From Synaphobranchus kaupii (Eukaryota > Chordata > Actinopteri > Anguilliformes > Synaphobranchidae), in contig CM056378.1 in the NCBI GenBank assembly GCA_029718625.1, forward strand, positions 63,449,027 to 63,513,026: 64,000 nt of DNA, written 5' to 3'. Of the stretch, positions 34,916 through 47,525 are shown in pieces. The translations under genes and the position numbers were made by a program. Below the pieces are notes generated by a model. That model made no database searches, was not told the DNA's origin, and saw only the letters and a program-made list of their open reading frames with translations. Positions within the stretch are counted from its first letter, which is position 1. The number at the start of each line of letters is the position of its first letter.

Positions 34916-35329
34916 ACCGCGGTCAAGTTAGCAGTCAGCTGAGAGCCGCCAACAGCCTTGCCCTTGGCTATGTGTGGCTATGTGTTTATCTTATGAGAAG
35001 TACGGTAATAAAGTACTAGTAAAGTGTGCTAGTAGAAAATTTCACAGGCATTTAACAGACGCAGTTATCGAGAGTGACTTACAAAATACAGAGACTTTTA
35101 TTGAGCTCCACTTATTTTAATATGTTGTTATTATAGTCTTGTTTTGTTTTTGTACATTGTATTGTTTTTTATTGTGACCTGTTATGAAGCATGGCACGCT
35201 GTGCTATACTGCTGGAAAGGTGCTATACAAATAAGGATATCATAATTATTATTAGCACAGACAGTAGTACTAGCTTATTTTAAACATCCCAAAAAGTTGA
35301 AAATGCAAAATGTTCCCTCATTTCATAGA

Positions 35330-35650
35330 TTTTTATTAAACTAACCACACAACTGTTTATCATCCAGAGGAATATGGAACATTTTCACTGTGGAAATCAG
35401 AAGCAACCGGCTCTTTTTATAGCTAATGTACAGACAGCAGGCATCTACTGTACTACTAGGCCATACGAAAAATCATAAGAAATAAAAACTGGTACGTTCT
35501 CTCATGAAATCATTTTTATTCAATCAAGCATACATCTGTCTATCACCCCTACAAATATGGAACATTCTTACTGTGGAAATCAGAGGCAACAGGTTGTTTT
35601 TTGTGCTGATGCATAGACAGAAGTATGCACATCCACTGTACTTCTAGGCT
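35330..35650 (-). repeat. 183-191 bp minisatellite, left arm (two units)
   Basis: Reverse-orientation units with atggaacattttcactgtgg at about 35371 and a second at about 35548. The same units in the right arm number about six. Confidence 0.7.
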
Positions 35651-35754
35651 ACACTAAAGATCAGGGAAAAATAATTTGCAAGCAGCTGCATAAGCGCCAC
35701 AGTAGGCCTCTACTAATAGCATGTACTGTACCTTCGCTCTAGGTCACCTAATGC

Positions 35755-35912
35755 AGTGGTTCTCAAACTCGATCTTGGGGACCCCCTGTGTATGCTGGTT
35801 ATCGTTCCAACCACAGTTGCAATCCCAGAATTTTAACAGGATGATTCTTCTTAGTTAGTTTTTCTTAGTTTCTTAATAGGTTTTTTCATGCTTAGAGGGA
35901 TTATTTACCATC
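35755..35912 (+). mobile_element. Half of a hAT (Charlie-type) palindromic element
   Basis: It begins cagtggttctcaaactcgat, the typical start of Charlie-type hAT elements. It runs to gagggattatttaccatc, which is the left half of a palindrome. The right half resumes at 40901 (gagggtaaataatccctcta) after the TTAA cluster, but its far end is missing. Confidence 0.5.
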
Positions 35913-35916
35913 TTAA

Positions 35917-38382
35917 CTCCTTTGCGTAGAAGGTGACGCCGGCGGGACCTTTTTGCTCAACTGAGACATTCGTTGCTACTGCAGCCAAACAATTAGTGGA
36001 AATCACAAACTCTGTTTTTTAACTTCATTGGTAGACGGTTCGTGACGATTTCTGCCGAATACGGAGTTTCTACATGTCACTATTTCCCCGTAGCAAGTCC
36101 ATTTAACAAGCAACCTAGTCTATACCTTCCCATGCGTGACATAGTGGACAATAGCGTCTATGTTTGAGTTCATGAATATATTTATTCATCATATAAAATT
36201 AGAATAACGTCATAGCAACAAGATAAACCCAACAATAGCCTGATCGTATGCCAGAAAAGCTGTGAAAAGCCCTGCTCACTCAAATGCTAAATAAACTGTG
36301 AAAATACTGTCTCATTCTACCATGTATTCTACTAGCAATATATGCTACTAAATATGAAATAAATATACAATCCTACCATTGGTTTTACACATTGAGATGT
36401 TCCTTTCAAAATTCAGTGGTCATTTATTGTCTGGTACAATCGGTTTGAGAAATATACAACACTTTATACCGCTATTACACTATCTGAAACGTTGACGCGT
36501 AATACCCCCATGCCCTGTAAGCCTGTCTCATTCATTACAGTTCATTCTGGTTTAATTGTCGGCTTTTTTATCCAATAGAGTACGTTATAACCTTAGCAAC
36601 GGTATATGCCATGTCTTTTTTTGTGCTTTGAACTATTTACTACAGCCCAGCGTAACGGCAGTTTTCGTTTTAACAATCTGGTATTACACAAGCTCTATAG
36701 AACACGCATTAGGGAGGGGAGTTTCCCTTTCCCGATATGTAAGTATTTTTGCGTCTAAAATGCCGTTGGTCTCGCTGGCTACATATGTACGTTCGTGTCT
36801 CCACTCGAGCACTGTCTTTCCAATATGTTTGATAGCTCTATTGTTATTTTCACATTTTGAGTGCAATTCACATACTGTAGTGCAATCGTTAAATTTATTT
36901 TTGATGTAGGCTATCGATGTTCATTGAAGATAGAACATTTGGCAGCATTTTGCAGATGGTGGAATACTATTTTATGTTCATAAATATACTTATCTCTTAG
37001 GGCATGACAATTGCTCATTCCAATTTGCTGTGTGCTGATATGTGGTAGATTAAGGTAAAAAAATTCCTTGGAGTCATTATAAATAGGAACATTAAAAAAA
37101 TAAAGAAACTACAGAAAAATGCAATCCCAAGACAAAAGTATACGTACTGTAGAGTACAGGGAAAAGTGATGTTTTATTGAGGTACAAGAGTGAATGATTA
37201 GGCTACATATTTAGGTGTATGTAACACTGTGATATCAATGTTTTTTTATCTTAAGCCATCAGAAGGAGCAAATGTACAGTACTGTGCAAAAGTCTTAGGC
37301 ACATGTAAAGAAAATCCGTAAGGCGAAAATCCTTTAAAAAATAATTAAATTAAAAGTTTATAAATATCAAACAATTGACTATAAAGAACAGTAAACAATA
37401 AAAAACAGAATCAAATTAATATTTGGTGTGACCACCCTTTCCCTTTAAAACAGCATCAACTCTCTTAGGTACACTGTTGTTCAGTTTTATAAGAAAATCA
37501 GCTGGTAGATTGTTCCAAGCATTTTTGAGAACTTGCCAACTTCTGCAGACTTTGGCTGTCTCGCTTGCTTCTGTCTGTCCAGGTAATCCCAGACAGCCTC
37601 GGTGATGTTGAGAACAGGCCTCTGTGGAGACCATACCATCTGTTGCTCTTGTTCTTCTTTTCTCTGATGAAAGTTCAATTAAGTTTTTGGAAAATCAATG
37701 TTTGGAAATCTACAATTTGCTCTTTTCTACTGACACACTAATGCAGAAGACAAAAAATAAACATCTAAGAAAAAATCTACATAAAAAATCTAGGGTGCCT
37801 AAGACATTTGCACAGTACTGTATATGCTTTATAATGGACAAAACTAATTGTATTCATTTCATGACATGTTTTGCATAGGGGTTTTGAACCCATAGATGTC
37901 TACCCCCCTATACTGATGAAAATATAGTAATTCCCACTTGAAAATTATGCAGAAGTGAGTTTTATGAGCCAAAACTGTTGATTTGTAGTATATCATCATT
38001 TTCTTTATTTAGAGCAGTGCACAATTTTGCCATTTGGATAGATTTGGAGACACTAATGGACAACAAGGTACACTGCTATATTTTGCATCATAGACCTTTA
38101 GTAGTTCTGCATATCATCCTCAGATTTTGCAAAACCTGTGGACATGGAGTTTATGATCCAGGAAATGTATATATATTACCGATTTCACTTATGTAACTCT
38201 CAGTATTTTGTTGCGAATTAAATTATGAAAATAAACAAATCTAAGTTTGTATTGTAAATGGTACACCTGTCTTGTTTCATTTAAGCCATTTAGCAAGTTT
38301 ATGTGATGCTCACACCTGGAGTTATAAAGCTTTAAACAGAGCACCCCCTAAGCAGGTGAAATTTGCCATCTGCGCCAAGGGG
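35917..38382. mobile_element. TTAA-flanked element A (piggyBac-like ends)
   Basis: TTAA at 35913-35916 and 38383-38386. The ends CTCCTTTGCGTAGAAGG and (reverse complement) CCCCTTGGCGCAGATGG match at most positions. The 2.47-kb interior has no transposase-like ORF and contains a Tc1-type MITE. TTAA duplication is the hallmark of piggyBac and Kolobok elements. Confidence 0.55.
37277..37820 (-). mobile_element. Deleted Tc1-type element with CAGTACTGTGCAAAAGTCTT ends
   Basis: The left end cagtactgtgcaaaagtctt (then aggcac) pairs with the right end gtgcctaagacatttgcaca (then gtactg), with TA on each side. A 72-codon minus frame (37634-37416) resembles the C-terminal end of Tc1 transposases (NNLPADFLIKLNNSVPKRV). 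Most of the transposase is deleted. It lies within element A. Confidence 0.8.
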
Positions 38383-38386
38383 TTAA

Positions 38387-38828
38387 GCCACATTATGTTA
38401 GCAATATCTATGCATACCATGAATAATAAAAGTCCAATACTGACATTGTGCTATATTGCAAACAATTACAAAAAGAGTTTTAAACAATGTTTTAACCAAT
38501 CAAATGAGGAAGTGGGTGAATCAAGGGTGAATCAGTAGGATCCTAATTGGTGTAGCCTAATTGTGGACACATGGCCACTAAAACTAACCATTTGTTAAAT
38601 AATAAAAAATTCAAAGACAAAGCAAATGATAACGAGCTAAACCTGCATTGTGTTAAGTTTAAGGAAACAATTATGAAGGAATTGATTCACCTCAGTCATT
38701 CATTTCATCAGTTAAAAAAAATTGTTAACTGTTCTTTTGTAATTGTTTGCAATATAGCACAATAAGTACAAAGTGAACATAGGACGTTTATTATTCATGT
38801 CATGCCTAGCTATTTCTGATAATGTGGC
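38387..38828. mobile_element. TTAA-flanked palindromic MITE B
   Basis: It starts GCCACATTATGTTAGCAATA and ends with CTGATAATGTGGC. Arms of about 110 bases pair, including gtgctatattgcaaacaatt at 38446 with aattgtttgcaatatagcac at 38740. TTAA flanks both ends and is shared with elements A and C. Confidence 0.75.
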
Positions 38829-38832
38829 TTAA

Positions 38833-40896
38833 CCTCTTAATATCAAGGGCAAAATATACCAATTCTCGCCTGTTTTTACTAGTGACCAACAAAGCTGTTT
38901 ATCTCAAAAACAAATATGGTTCATAGCTTTTATTAAAACAGAGAACTGCACTATTATGACTAAGCAGTCATAATTCATATACAGACACGTTTTGCTATTT
39001 AATTACAACAATTTATGTACAGAAATTGTGAAGAAGAAAAAAAACGGGTACCTACATTCAAATTTCTGATTTTTTACCTGATGAGCTATAAGTGCTATGG
39101 AGGAAATAACTCCTCTTTGTGATTCCTCAATATGCTGCCTATCTCTGCTAAAAATGTGGTGTCAATATATCAAACCATTCAAATTCTACAGAGCTTTCAG
39201 GTGAACCATTTCGGTTTCCAAAGTTGGCACAAATTGTGCCAAATTGTGCAAAATGGCAAGGTCTCAATATGATTCCTTTTTTTAAGTTTTACAATAAAAT
39301 TTGATAACTGCCAATAAAAGTTCATTTTTAGATGTGTCTTTGGTGTGTTTCATATTACACAACTAACTAGCCTACCCGTGGTCCCCAAAAAGTCACCAAA
39401 CCCATGTAGCAGCACAGTGAATCTTGTATTCCACCAGAGCCCCATTAGCCAGAAATGAGTCCAGGTAAACGGACCTTATGCAGACGATTTCAAATGTCCA
39501 CCAGTTTCCTAGATAAAATAAAACCCTACATAATAATCAACAACAAACTCATCCTCATGTTATCTCTCCCTCATGTTACGTCATGCATAATTTGCTTATT
39601 CGTTTACCTGCACAGCCTGCTGTACTGCATACAGAACAATTTACTAATGTGGAATAATAACTTCTAAACAAACACGTCAGACGCCATTTCATTCAAAAGA
39701 AACGCGGAACAGCTCGTCCCAGACACAAATAGATAGCCAGCTGCTATGTGTAATTTTGCTGGCTAGCTTGCCATTGTTACAATATAGTAATGTTAGCTAT
39801 ATTCATTTAATTCAGAGGGATTCGTTTTATACATAACACTGAATTTGCACTGGTATACCGGCAAAGAAATATGTTTGCTTACCACTCAGCGTCACTGAGA
39901 CAACATCGCAAAAACATCTTCAGGCTAGGACCTGCTGCACAGAGAAACGCCTGAATAACCTAGACATAACTAACCAAAAACTGTATTAAAGAGACTGTAA
40001 AGTAAAAAGATGAACAGCCGCCGTTACCTAATGAATCATACTTTGCTAAACGGGATGTAGCTAGCTGCTACAAGCTAAACACACTCTGCGCCATCTTGGT
40101 AGGCACATTACGCTTGTACGCCTCCTCCTCTTATGCGCAGCTGGATTTCTGTGACAACCTAACCCATTGTGTTGAATGAGGGCTTGTCTGAAAGATAAGA
40201 GTCTTCGCTATTGGCTGGAATATTTGACAGACAGTTTAAAAACCCAATGGAAAGCAAATCACACTCACAGTGGAGGCGGGTAGATGCGCGTTTTTCCCAC
40301 TTCAGATAGGCCTATGGTGCTATCAGTCAAAGAAATACACCCAATTGACGACGGTTTTGCATATAACTGTGCAAAATAGTACAATACCCCCTTGGCTAAA
40401 ATATACTAAGCCACGGGATTGGTACTTCAGAAACTGGCTGAGTTTCACAACACCAAACTGAACACAGCCGAATGACTCATGATGAAGTGCTGAAAAGCAC
40501 AAGTCGGTTTAAAATGTGAAACAAATCATGTACAGCCGTATGAAAGTTTTAAAGTATTTTTTCTTGAAGTCTGAAGGTATAACGATTTTTCAAACCAAAG
40601 TTTTGTGAAATACAATTAAGCAGAACAGTTTACCAGCACATTGTTTATGGTGTGACATCAAGCTGCAATACATGTTTGGGAATTAGGTCGTTGTTTCCAA
40701 CGTAATGTACGAAGTTTTAACTCGACGTTTTGGGCTTAAAAACCACTTTCCCAGAAGGAATGGATATATCTTAAGGATATTTAATCAAAATATTGAGGTG
40801 AGCAGTTTATTATATATTATTAAATTAATGAAATGTATCATTTAATAATTTCCGTAACGCCCGCGTTACCGCTAGGGGGCGTTTGGCAGCAAGAGG
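38833..40896 (+). mobile_element. TTAA-flanked element C, copy 1 (piggyBac-like, non-autonomous)
   Basis: TTAA at 38829-38832 and 40897-40900. The ends CCTCTTAATATCAAGGGC and (reverse complement) CCTCTTGCTGCCAAACGCC agree at most positions. The 2.06-kb interior is closely matched, inverted, by 42379-44383. There is no long ORF. A 70-codon frame (39455) is seen in both copies but has no known domain. Confidence 0.75.
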
Positions 40897-40944
40897 TTAA
40901 GAGGGTAAATAATCCCTCTAAACAAGAAAAGCACCAAATTAAGA

Positions 40945-41287
40945 TAAATTACAGCCTGTTGCCTCAGATTTCCACAGTGAAAATGTTCCATATTGGTATG
41001 GGTGATAGATGTGTGATTGATTGAATAAAATAGATTTCATAAGGGAACATCTCACAATTTTCATTTTTTCTGATCTTTAGTATGGCCTAGTAGTACAGTA
41101 GATGTTCAAACTGCTGTCTATGCGTCAGCACAAAAAAACAACCTGTTGCCTCTGATTTCCACAGTAAAAATGTTCCATATTGGTAGGGGTGATAGAAAGA
41201 TGTATCCTTGATTGAATAAAAATGATTTAATGAGGGAAAACATCACAGTTCTTATTGTGTATGATTTTTTGTATGGCCTAGTAGTAC
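40945..41287 (+). repeat. 183-191 bp minisatellite, right arm part 1
   Basis: Units with ttccacagtgaaaatgttcc at 40970 and ttccacagtaaaaatgttcc at 41157. The array is cut by the hAT-like element and continues at 51838. Confidence 0.75.
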
Positions 41288-41399
41288 AGTAGATGCAGGG
41301 GCGTAGATTTGTATATGGACAGGGAGACAAGTCCCCCTCAATGTTATAAGGTGGGTTAATTGTCACCCCCAATGATTTGTGCTTTACATAATTGGGATG

Positions 41400-42070
41400 G
41401 CAGGTATGCCATCCGCCAAGTTACGGTTTGGCGGGGCATGCCCCATACCTATACAGTACCGAGAGTTTGGCACTTTTCAGGGTTTCCTACAGAAGTAACC
41501 ACAATGACCACAGACTCTCTGCCCTTAAAAACATTAACTTCTGTATGTTCTGACCTCATGTTCTAACCACACAGCATTCAGATACAACTTCACACATCCA
41601 CACAATAAAACCCCAAACTTGGGTTATTTTGCCGTTTTTCTCCTTCTCCTTCTGCTTCTTCTTCTTCTCATTCTTCTTCTTCTTCCCATTTTTCCTGCTG
41701 TACCCTCAAAGAATAATTCTCCCCATTGGATAACAACATCGCATGCCTGCTCTCCCAAGCATATTGACCAATAAAAACGCTTCAAACTAACGTGGATACA
41801 TCGCTGAATCACAGACAAAACGGCTATATGACGTGGTGTTTTCCATGAAGCTACTGTGGCCTAATGGTTAGAGTTGCTGTCTCTCACACAGAGGACTGGG
41901 GGTTTGAGCCCAACAAGGTGCGAGTTTATTTTCGACAAAAAACAATGTACAACTGTTATACTTTTTGTTTATTAGACTTATTTTCACATTAACAAACATA
42001 TTTTTATTGCAAAGGCAAAAAACATTTCCAATATTAGCCTAACTGTTCAAAGTTTCACTTGTACTACAGC
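41400..42070. repeat. Outer left arm of the hAT-like palindrome
   Basis: Pairs with 50438-51112. Examples are gtatgccatccgccaagtta against the 51080 region, and ttctgtatgttctgacctca against tgaggtcagaacatacagaa. A tRNA-head SINE-like module lies inside it (41853 onward). Confidence 0.75.
41853..42070 (+). mobile_element. tRNA-head SINE-like module, copy 4
   Basis: The head ctactgtggcctaatggtta, then gggtttgagccca, has box A and box B spacing of a tRNA. The body has ttcgacaaaaaacaatgtac and ttattttcacattaac, relatives of copies 1-3, and ends near gcaaaggcaaaaaacatt. Confidence 0.55.
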
Positions 42071-42176
42071 GAAATGGTGAAAGTCAGACGACACCACTTC
42101 AGGTAACGTTACGCAGTATGGAAACAAAGGTTATTGACAAATGGCCTATAGCCTATATGACGTTACTGTACCAACA

Positions 42177-42374
42177 GGCTTTGGTATAGTGGTAAGTGTC
42201 AATGCTTACCATGCGCTAGATCTGTGTTCGATCCCCACCTGGTACTAAAAAGTGTAATTTCATTTTGGACTAAAACAGTGTGCACTTGTTCTGGTTTTCT
42301 CATACAATAATGCTTTTTTAATGTAAAGGCAAAGACATGTTTACAATATTAACTGTTCACTTGTAGCTTGTTAG
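42177..42374 (+). mobile_element. tRNA-head SINE-like module, copy 5
   Basis: The head ggctttggtatagtggtaag and gtgttcgatccccacctggt has good A and B boxes. The body ends gtaaaggcaaagacatgttt and ttaactgttcacttgtag, like copy 4. This copy is absent from the opposite arm, so it arrived after the palindrome formed or was lost there. Confidence 0.55.
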
Positions 42375-42378
42375 TTAA

Positions 42379-44383
42379 CCTCTTGCTGCCAAACGCCCCC
42401 TAGCGGTAACGCGGGCATTACGGAAATTATTAAATTATACATTTCATTAATTTAATAATATATAATAAACTGCTCACCTCAATATTTTGATTAAATATCC
42501 TTATATATCCATTCCTTCTGGGAAAGTGGTTTTTAAGCCCAAAACGTCGAGTTAAAACTTTGTAAATTACGTTGGTAACTCCGACATAATTCCCAAACGT
42601 GTATTGCAGCTTGATGTCACACCATAAACGATGTACTGGTAAACTGTTCTGCTTAATTGTATTTCACAAAACTTTGGTTTGAAAAATCGTTATACCTTTA
42701 GACTTCAAGAAAAAATACTTTAAAACTTTCATACGGCTGTACATGATATATATTTTTTTTTTTAACCGACTTGTGCTTTTCTGCACTTCATCACAAGTAG
42801 TTTGGCTGTGTTCAGTTTGGCGTTGTGAAACTCAGCCAGTTTCTGGAGTACCAATCCCGTGCCTTAGTATATTTTAGCCAAAGGGGATTTGTACTTTATT
42901 GCAGAGTTTTATGCAAAACCATCATCAATTGGGTGTATTTCTTTGACTGATAGCACAATAGGCCTATCTGAAGTGGGAAAAACTTGCATCGACCCACCTC
43001 CACTGCGAGTATTATTTGCTTTCCATTGGGGTTTTAAACTGTCTGTCAAATATTCCAGGCAATAGCGAAGACTCTTATCTTTCAGACAAGCCCTCATTCA
43101 ACACAATGCCCTTGGAAGTCACGTAGATAGAACTTCACGTAAGAGGAGGAAGCGTCCATGCGTAATGTTCGTACCAAGATGGCGCAGAGTGTTTTTAGCT
43201 TGTAGCAGCTAGCTACATTCCGTTTAGCAAAGTATAATTCATTAGGTAACGGCGGCTGTTCAGCTTTTTACTTTAGTCTCTTTCATAGAGTTTATAGAGT
43301 TTTTGGTTAGTTATGTCTAGGTTATTCAGGTGTTTCTCCGTGCAGCAGGTCCTAGCCCGAAGATGTTTTTACAATCTTGTCTCAGTGACGCTTAGTGGTT
43401 TAAGGTAACAGATATTTTTGCCGGTATACCAGTGCGAATTCACTGTTATGTATAAAACGAAACCCTCTGAATTAAATGAATATAGCTAACATTACTATAT
43501 TGTAACAATGGCAAGCTAGCCAGCAAAATTACACATAGCAGCTGGCGATCTATTTGTGTCTGAGACGAGCTGTTCCGAGTTTATTTTTAATGAAATGGCG
43601 TCTGAAGTGTTTGTTTAGTAGTTATTGTTCCACATGAGTAAATTGTTCTGTATGCAGTACAGCAGGCTGTGCAGGTAAATGAGCAATTTATGCATGACGT
43701 AACATGAGGGAGAGATAACATGATGATGAGTTTGTTGTTGATTATTATGCAGGGGGTTATTATATCTAGGAAACTGGTGGACATTTGATTTTATATCCCG
43801 TTTGCATATACCTGGACTCATTTCTGACAAATGGGGCTCTGGTAGAATACAAGATTCACTGTGCTGCTACATGGATTTGGAGAGCTTTTTGGGGACCACG
43901 AGTAGTCTAGTTAGTTTTATTGTATAACTTAAAAAAATAAATCATATTGAGACTTTTCTGGAACCTTGCCATTTTGTACAATTTGGCACAATTTGTGTTC
44001 ACCTGAAAAAAAGCTCTGTAGAATTTGAATGGTTTGAGATATTGACACCATATTTCTAGCAGAGATAGGCAGCATATTGGGGAATCACAAAGATGAGTTA
44101 TTTCCTCCATAGCTCTTGTAGCACATCAGTTAAAAAATCAGAAATTTGAATGTAGGTACCCGTTTTTTAGTTTTTTTCACAATTTCTGTACATACATTGT
44201 TGTAATTAAGTAGCAAAAAGTGTACGTATATAAAATATGACTTTGTCATAATAGTGCAGTTCTCTGTTTTAATAAAAGCTATGAACCATATTTGTAGCCT
44301 TTACAGTTTTAAGATAAACAGCTTTGTTGGTCACTAGTAAAAACAGGCGAGAATTGGTATATTTTGCCCTTGGTATTAAGAGG
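42379..44383 (-). mobile_element. TTAA-flanked element C, copy 2 (inverted)
   Basis: TTAA at 42375-42378 and 44384-44387. It starts CCTCTTGCTGCCAAACGCCC, and its length of 2.0 kb and its interior match copy 1 in inverted orientation. The flanks of the two copies differ, which supports independent insertion rather than one duplicated block. Confidence 0.78.
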
Positions 44384-45676
44384 TTAAAGAATTCAGTCAA
44401 TGACCACCATTGCAGTTATGCAATAGCTAACGTTATGGGAACAGGTATCCCATGGCAATTTATCAAGCAAAGAAAAAAGTTTTAACGCAGAATATCATCT
44501 GGTTAACATCGCGTGGTTGCATTATTGTAAAAAAAAAATTCAATAAATAACTGTGCCATTGGCTACATGTTTTAATCTCACACAATCTCAAAAAAAATTG
44601 TCGGTCATGTCTGATTCACTGTGCAAACCGAACTTTCAACGCTCGCCTTGGCCAACATTTCTTTATTATGTCTTCATTAATTTCTTCACTTCAGCTCTGT
44701 TCAGTTTATCCCTTTCACAAGTAATACAATGTCACCATAAAATTAACGACTAGGAAAATTAAGAATTTACGATAATACATAGCCTACTATAAGCTGCAAT
44801 CCCTTAAGAGATCAGATTTATAATGCTCCAATTCCCGAAACATATGTTTCATGGTTAGTCACTTTAAAAAATGACAATAGCCTGAACATGGCTCTCGTCT
44901 ACTACGCTACTCTGCAGACAATGTAGCTTACTGCAAACACTTTTAATTATAATAATAATAAGAAGAATAATCTCTGGCTTTCTTAGTAGTATCTATTGTT
45001 TTCTTTCTGGCTAAGATTCCTGGGAAATATGCGTTGTCCAATTAAGCTTGTTAGCCAACGTTAGTTTTGCCAGAGAAACGTCAGTGAGCTGCTAGTCAGG
45101 AAGCAGGTACAAGCTAGGCTACTACGAAGGGAATCAACATGCCTTATACATCCATTACAGAAAACTGAACTAAACCTAGCTACATGGTCCGGTACCAAAA
45201 GATTTCCCGCAGGCAACATTAGGCTACACTATGGAAAAAAAACTGTGAAGGAATTATGCTGTGCTTATGAAGTCGGCAGCTCTTAGCCCAGACATGGAAG
45301 CTTGGAGTTACGCATTCGACAAGCCAGTGTTGAATAGCCTAATGTTAAATGTATTTCTATAGAATACTAATACGCCTATTTTACAACTGTATTTCCATAT
45401 TTTACTTATGCAAACTATTTAGGCTGTACTAACTATTTAGGCTGTATGTATTTCTTTCAGCTACAATGTGTTTGCGTCTAGCCTATTGTGCATGCATGTC
45501 TCCATATAGACTTGGTTAATTAATTTACATGCTTCTTCATGATCCAAAGTTCAGGTGGTGCTGTTTATTGTATTTCATTAGACATTAAATACAGCTCATC
45601 TACAAACTCTTTTAATGTAATTGTGGGCTATCGGTAATAGGCCAGAGCTCGCCAAACGAATTCCCCTACTGATTGG

Positions 45677-46993
45677 TTGAACTTTCGCACTGCTAGAAAT
45701 AAAAGCACTCGTCTTATTCGGAAATCCAAATCAGAATTCTACCTTAAAACCACTACCGAACACCTAAATTACCCCAAACAATTCTGGAAGATTGTTAAAT
45801 CCTTATCTCTTGCCAGCAATAATAACCTTCCATTTGAGATTTCACTCGGAACATCTAAGTCTGTCACAAATAAATCTGACATGGTGAATCACTTCAATCA
45901 GCACTTTATTGAATCTTGTTCTCTTTTTGAGCGAAATGCATTCTACCAGTTTTCTGTTCACCCTGTGGTAAAAGAAAAAGACAATGGTTCATTTAATTTT
46001 AGACCTGTTACCTGTGCTGAGGTGCTCAAGGCCCTGCACGCCATTTATGGGGGTAAATCCTCTGGTTCTGACATGCTCGAACCTCGTCTGTTAAAAATTG
46101 CAGCTGACATAATTGCAATGCCCCTGACTCATATTTTTAATCTCTCAATCCAAACTAACACGATGCCTTCTATCTGGAAAATGGCTCATGTTCTACCACT
46201 GCACAAAGGTGGAGATCCTTCGAACTTGAATAACTACAGACCTATTTCCAAATTACCTGCCCTAGCCAAGATCCTTGAGAGCCTCATAAACTGCCAGCTG
46301 AAACAGTTTTTGTCCGAAAACAACATTTTAAATAAGCACCAATCAGGTTTTAGAGCGGGCCACAGCACTACCTCGGCAATCATGAACGTTGTCAATGATG
46401 TGACAAATGCCTTGGACAGTAAACTACACTGTGCTTGCCTCTTTGTTGACCTGTCCAAGGCATTTGATACTGTTGACCATCAAACTCTCCTCAATAGACT
46501 CTATGATATTGGTCTGAGTTCTGGTGTAGTTGGCTGGTTTAAACAATATCTTTCAAACAGAATGCAGTGTGTCTTCGTTGATGGTCTGAAATCCAGTTTC
46601 TTAAATGTTGAAAATGGTGTTCCTCAGGGCTCGATCCTTGCTCCCATCCTTTTCAGTATTTACATAAACAATCTTGATGATGGAATTGTGGACACAAAAG
46701 CTCATTTTTACGTGGATGACACTGTTTTGTACTCTACTGCCCCCTCGTTAGATAGTGCTCTATCCAAACTCCAGTCTGCTTTTAACACCTTGCAGGATAA
46801 TTTAACTCAGCTCCGACTTGTGCTGAATTCTGACAAGACCAAGCTTATGACATTTTCTCGCACAACTCGGCCCATTACAGCAGCGAATAACACAAACATT
46901 GAATATGTTACGAGCTATAAATACCTGGGAGTCTGGCTGGATAAGGACCTAAACTTCAAAGAGCACATCAGTAAATTGACAAAAAAAACTTGA
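45677..46993 (+). pseudogene. LINE reverse transcriptase (438-codon open frame)
   Basis: The longest open frame in the window. It holds the blocks LEPRLLKIAADIIAMPLTHI, NNYRPISKLPALAKILE, HQSGFRAGHSTTSAIM, CLFVDLSKAFDTVDH (first catalytic Asp), GVPQGSILAPILFSIYINNL and HFYVDDTVLYS (the catalytic pair, YVDD at 46709-46720, about residue 345). It continues through LNSDKTKLMTFS and YLGVWLD. The frame ends in an A-run near 46985 by frameshift. The endonuclease is lost to 5' truncation, and no true start codon belongs to it. YVDD in place of YADD is a tolerated variant. Confidence 0.92.
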
Positions 46994-47000
46994 GTTAAGC

Positions 47001-47525
47001 TTGGTTTCTTTTTTCAAAACAAATCCTGCTTTTCTCAATACGCCAGTTTCCTCCACCTTCATACCAGTTCTAGATTATTGTGACATTATTTATATGCACG
47101 CCCCAGTTTCCGCACTCCAGACCCTTGATTCCCTCTATCACTCAGCTTTACGTTTTATTACTAACCTCAAACCATTAACTCACCACTGTGTCCTGTATCA
47201 GCAATTACACTGGAATTCACTAGCCACCAGAAGAATGATAAACTGGTTCATTTTCATTTACAAAGCCATCACTGGTAAACTGCCCTCTTACTTGACCACT
47301 CTCAAAATATCCACCAATGCCTATAGTTTAAGATCACAGTCCTGCATTCTTCTTAAAGTCCCCAGAATCAGAACTGTTTTTGGTGAAAAGGCTTTTGATT
47401 ACTTTGCACCCTGGTCTTGGAACAATCTCCAGTCAAAGCTCCAGCTTGACCACTTTGTTCCTCTAAGTCATTTTAAACAAATTATTCAGTCTTATGCAAG
47501 ATGTATGCTCCTGTTTCTGATCTAG
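47001..47525 (+). pseudogene. LINE reverse transcriptase, C-terminal part after frameshift
   Basis: A 174-codon frame continues the same protein with FIPVLDYCDIIYMHA, LDSLYHSALRFITNL, MINWFIFIYKAITGKLPSYL and KAFDYFAPWSWNNLQ. These are the conserved C-terminal motifs of this LINE group. It is one frame away from the main part. Confidence 0.85.

Noticed and set aside
36556..36909. 117-codon plus-strand ORF with a hydrophobic middle
   Set aside because: It lies inside non-autonomous element A, has no recognisable domain, and codon composition looks like AT-rich chance.
42177..42245. Functional tRNA gene on the plus strand
   Set aside because: Same reasoning; it is followed by the shared body rather than a T-run terminator.
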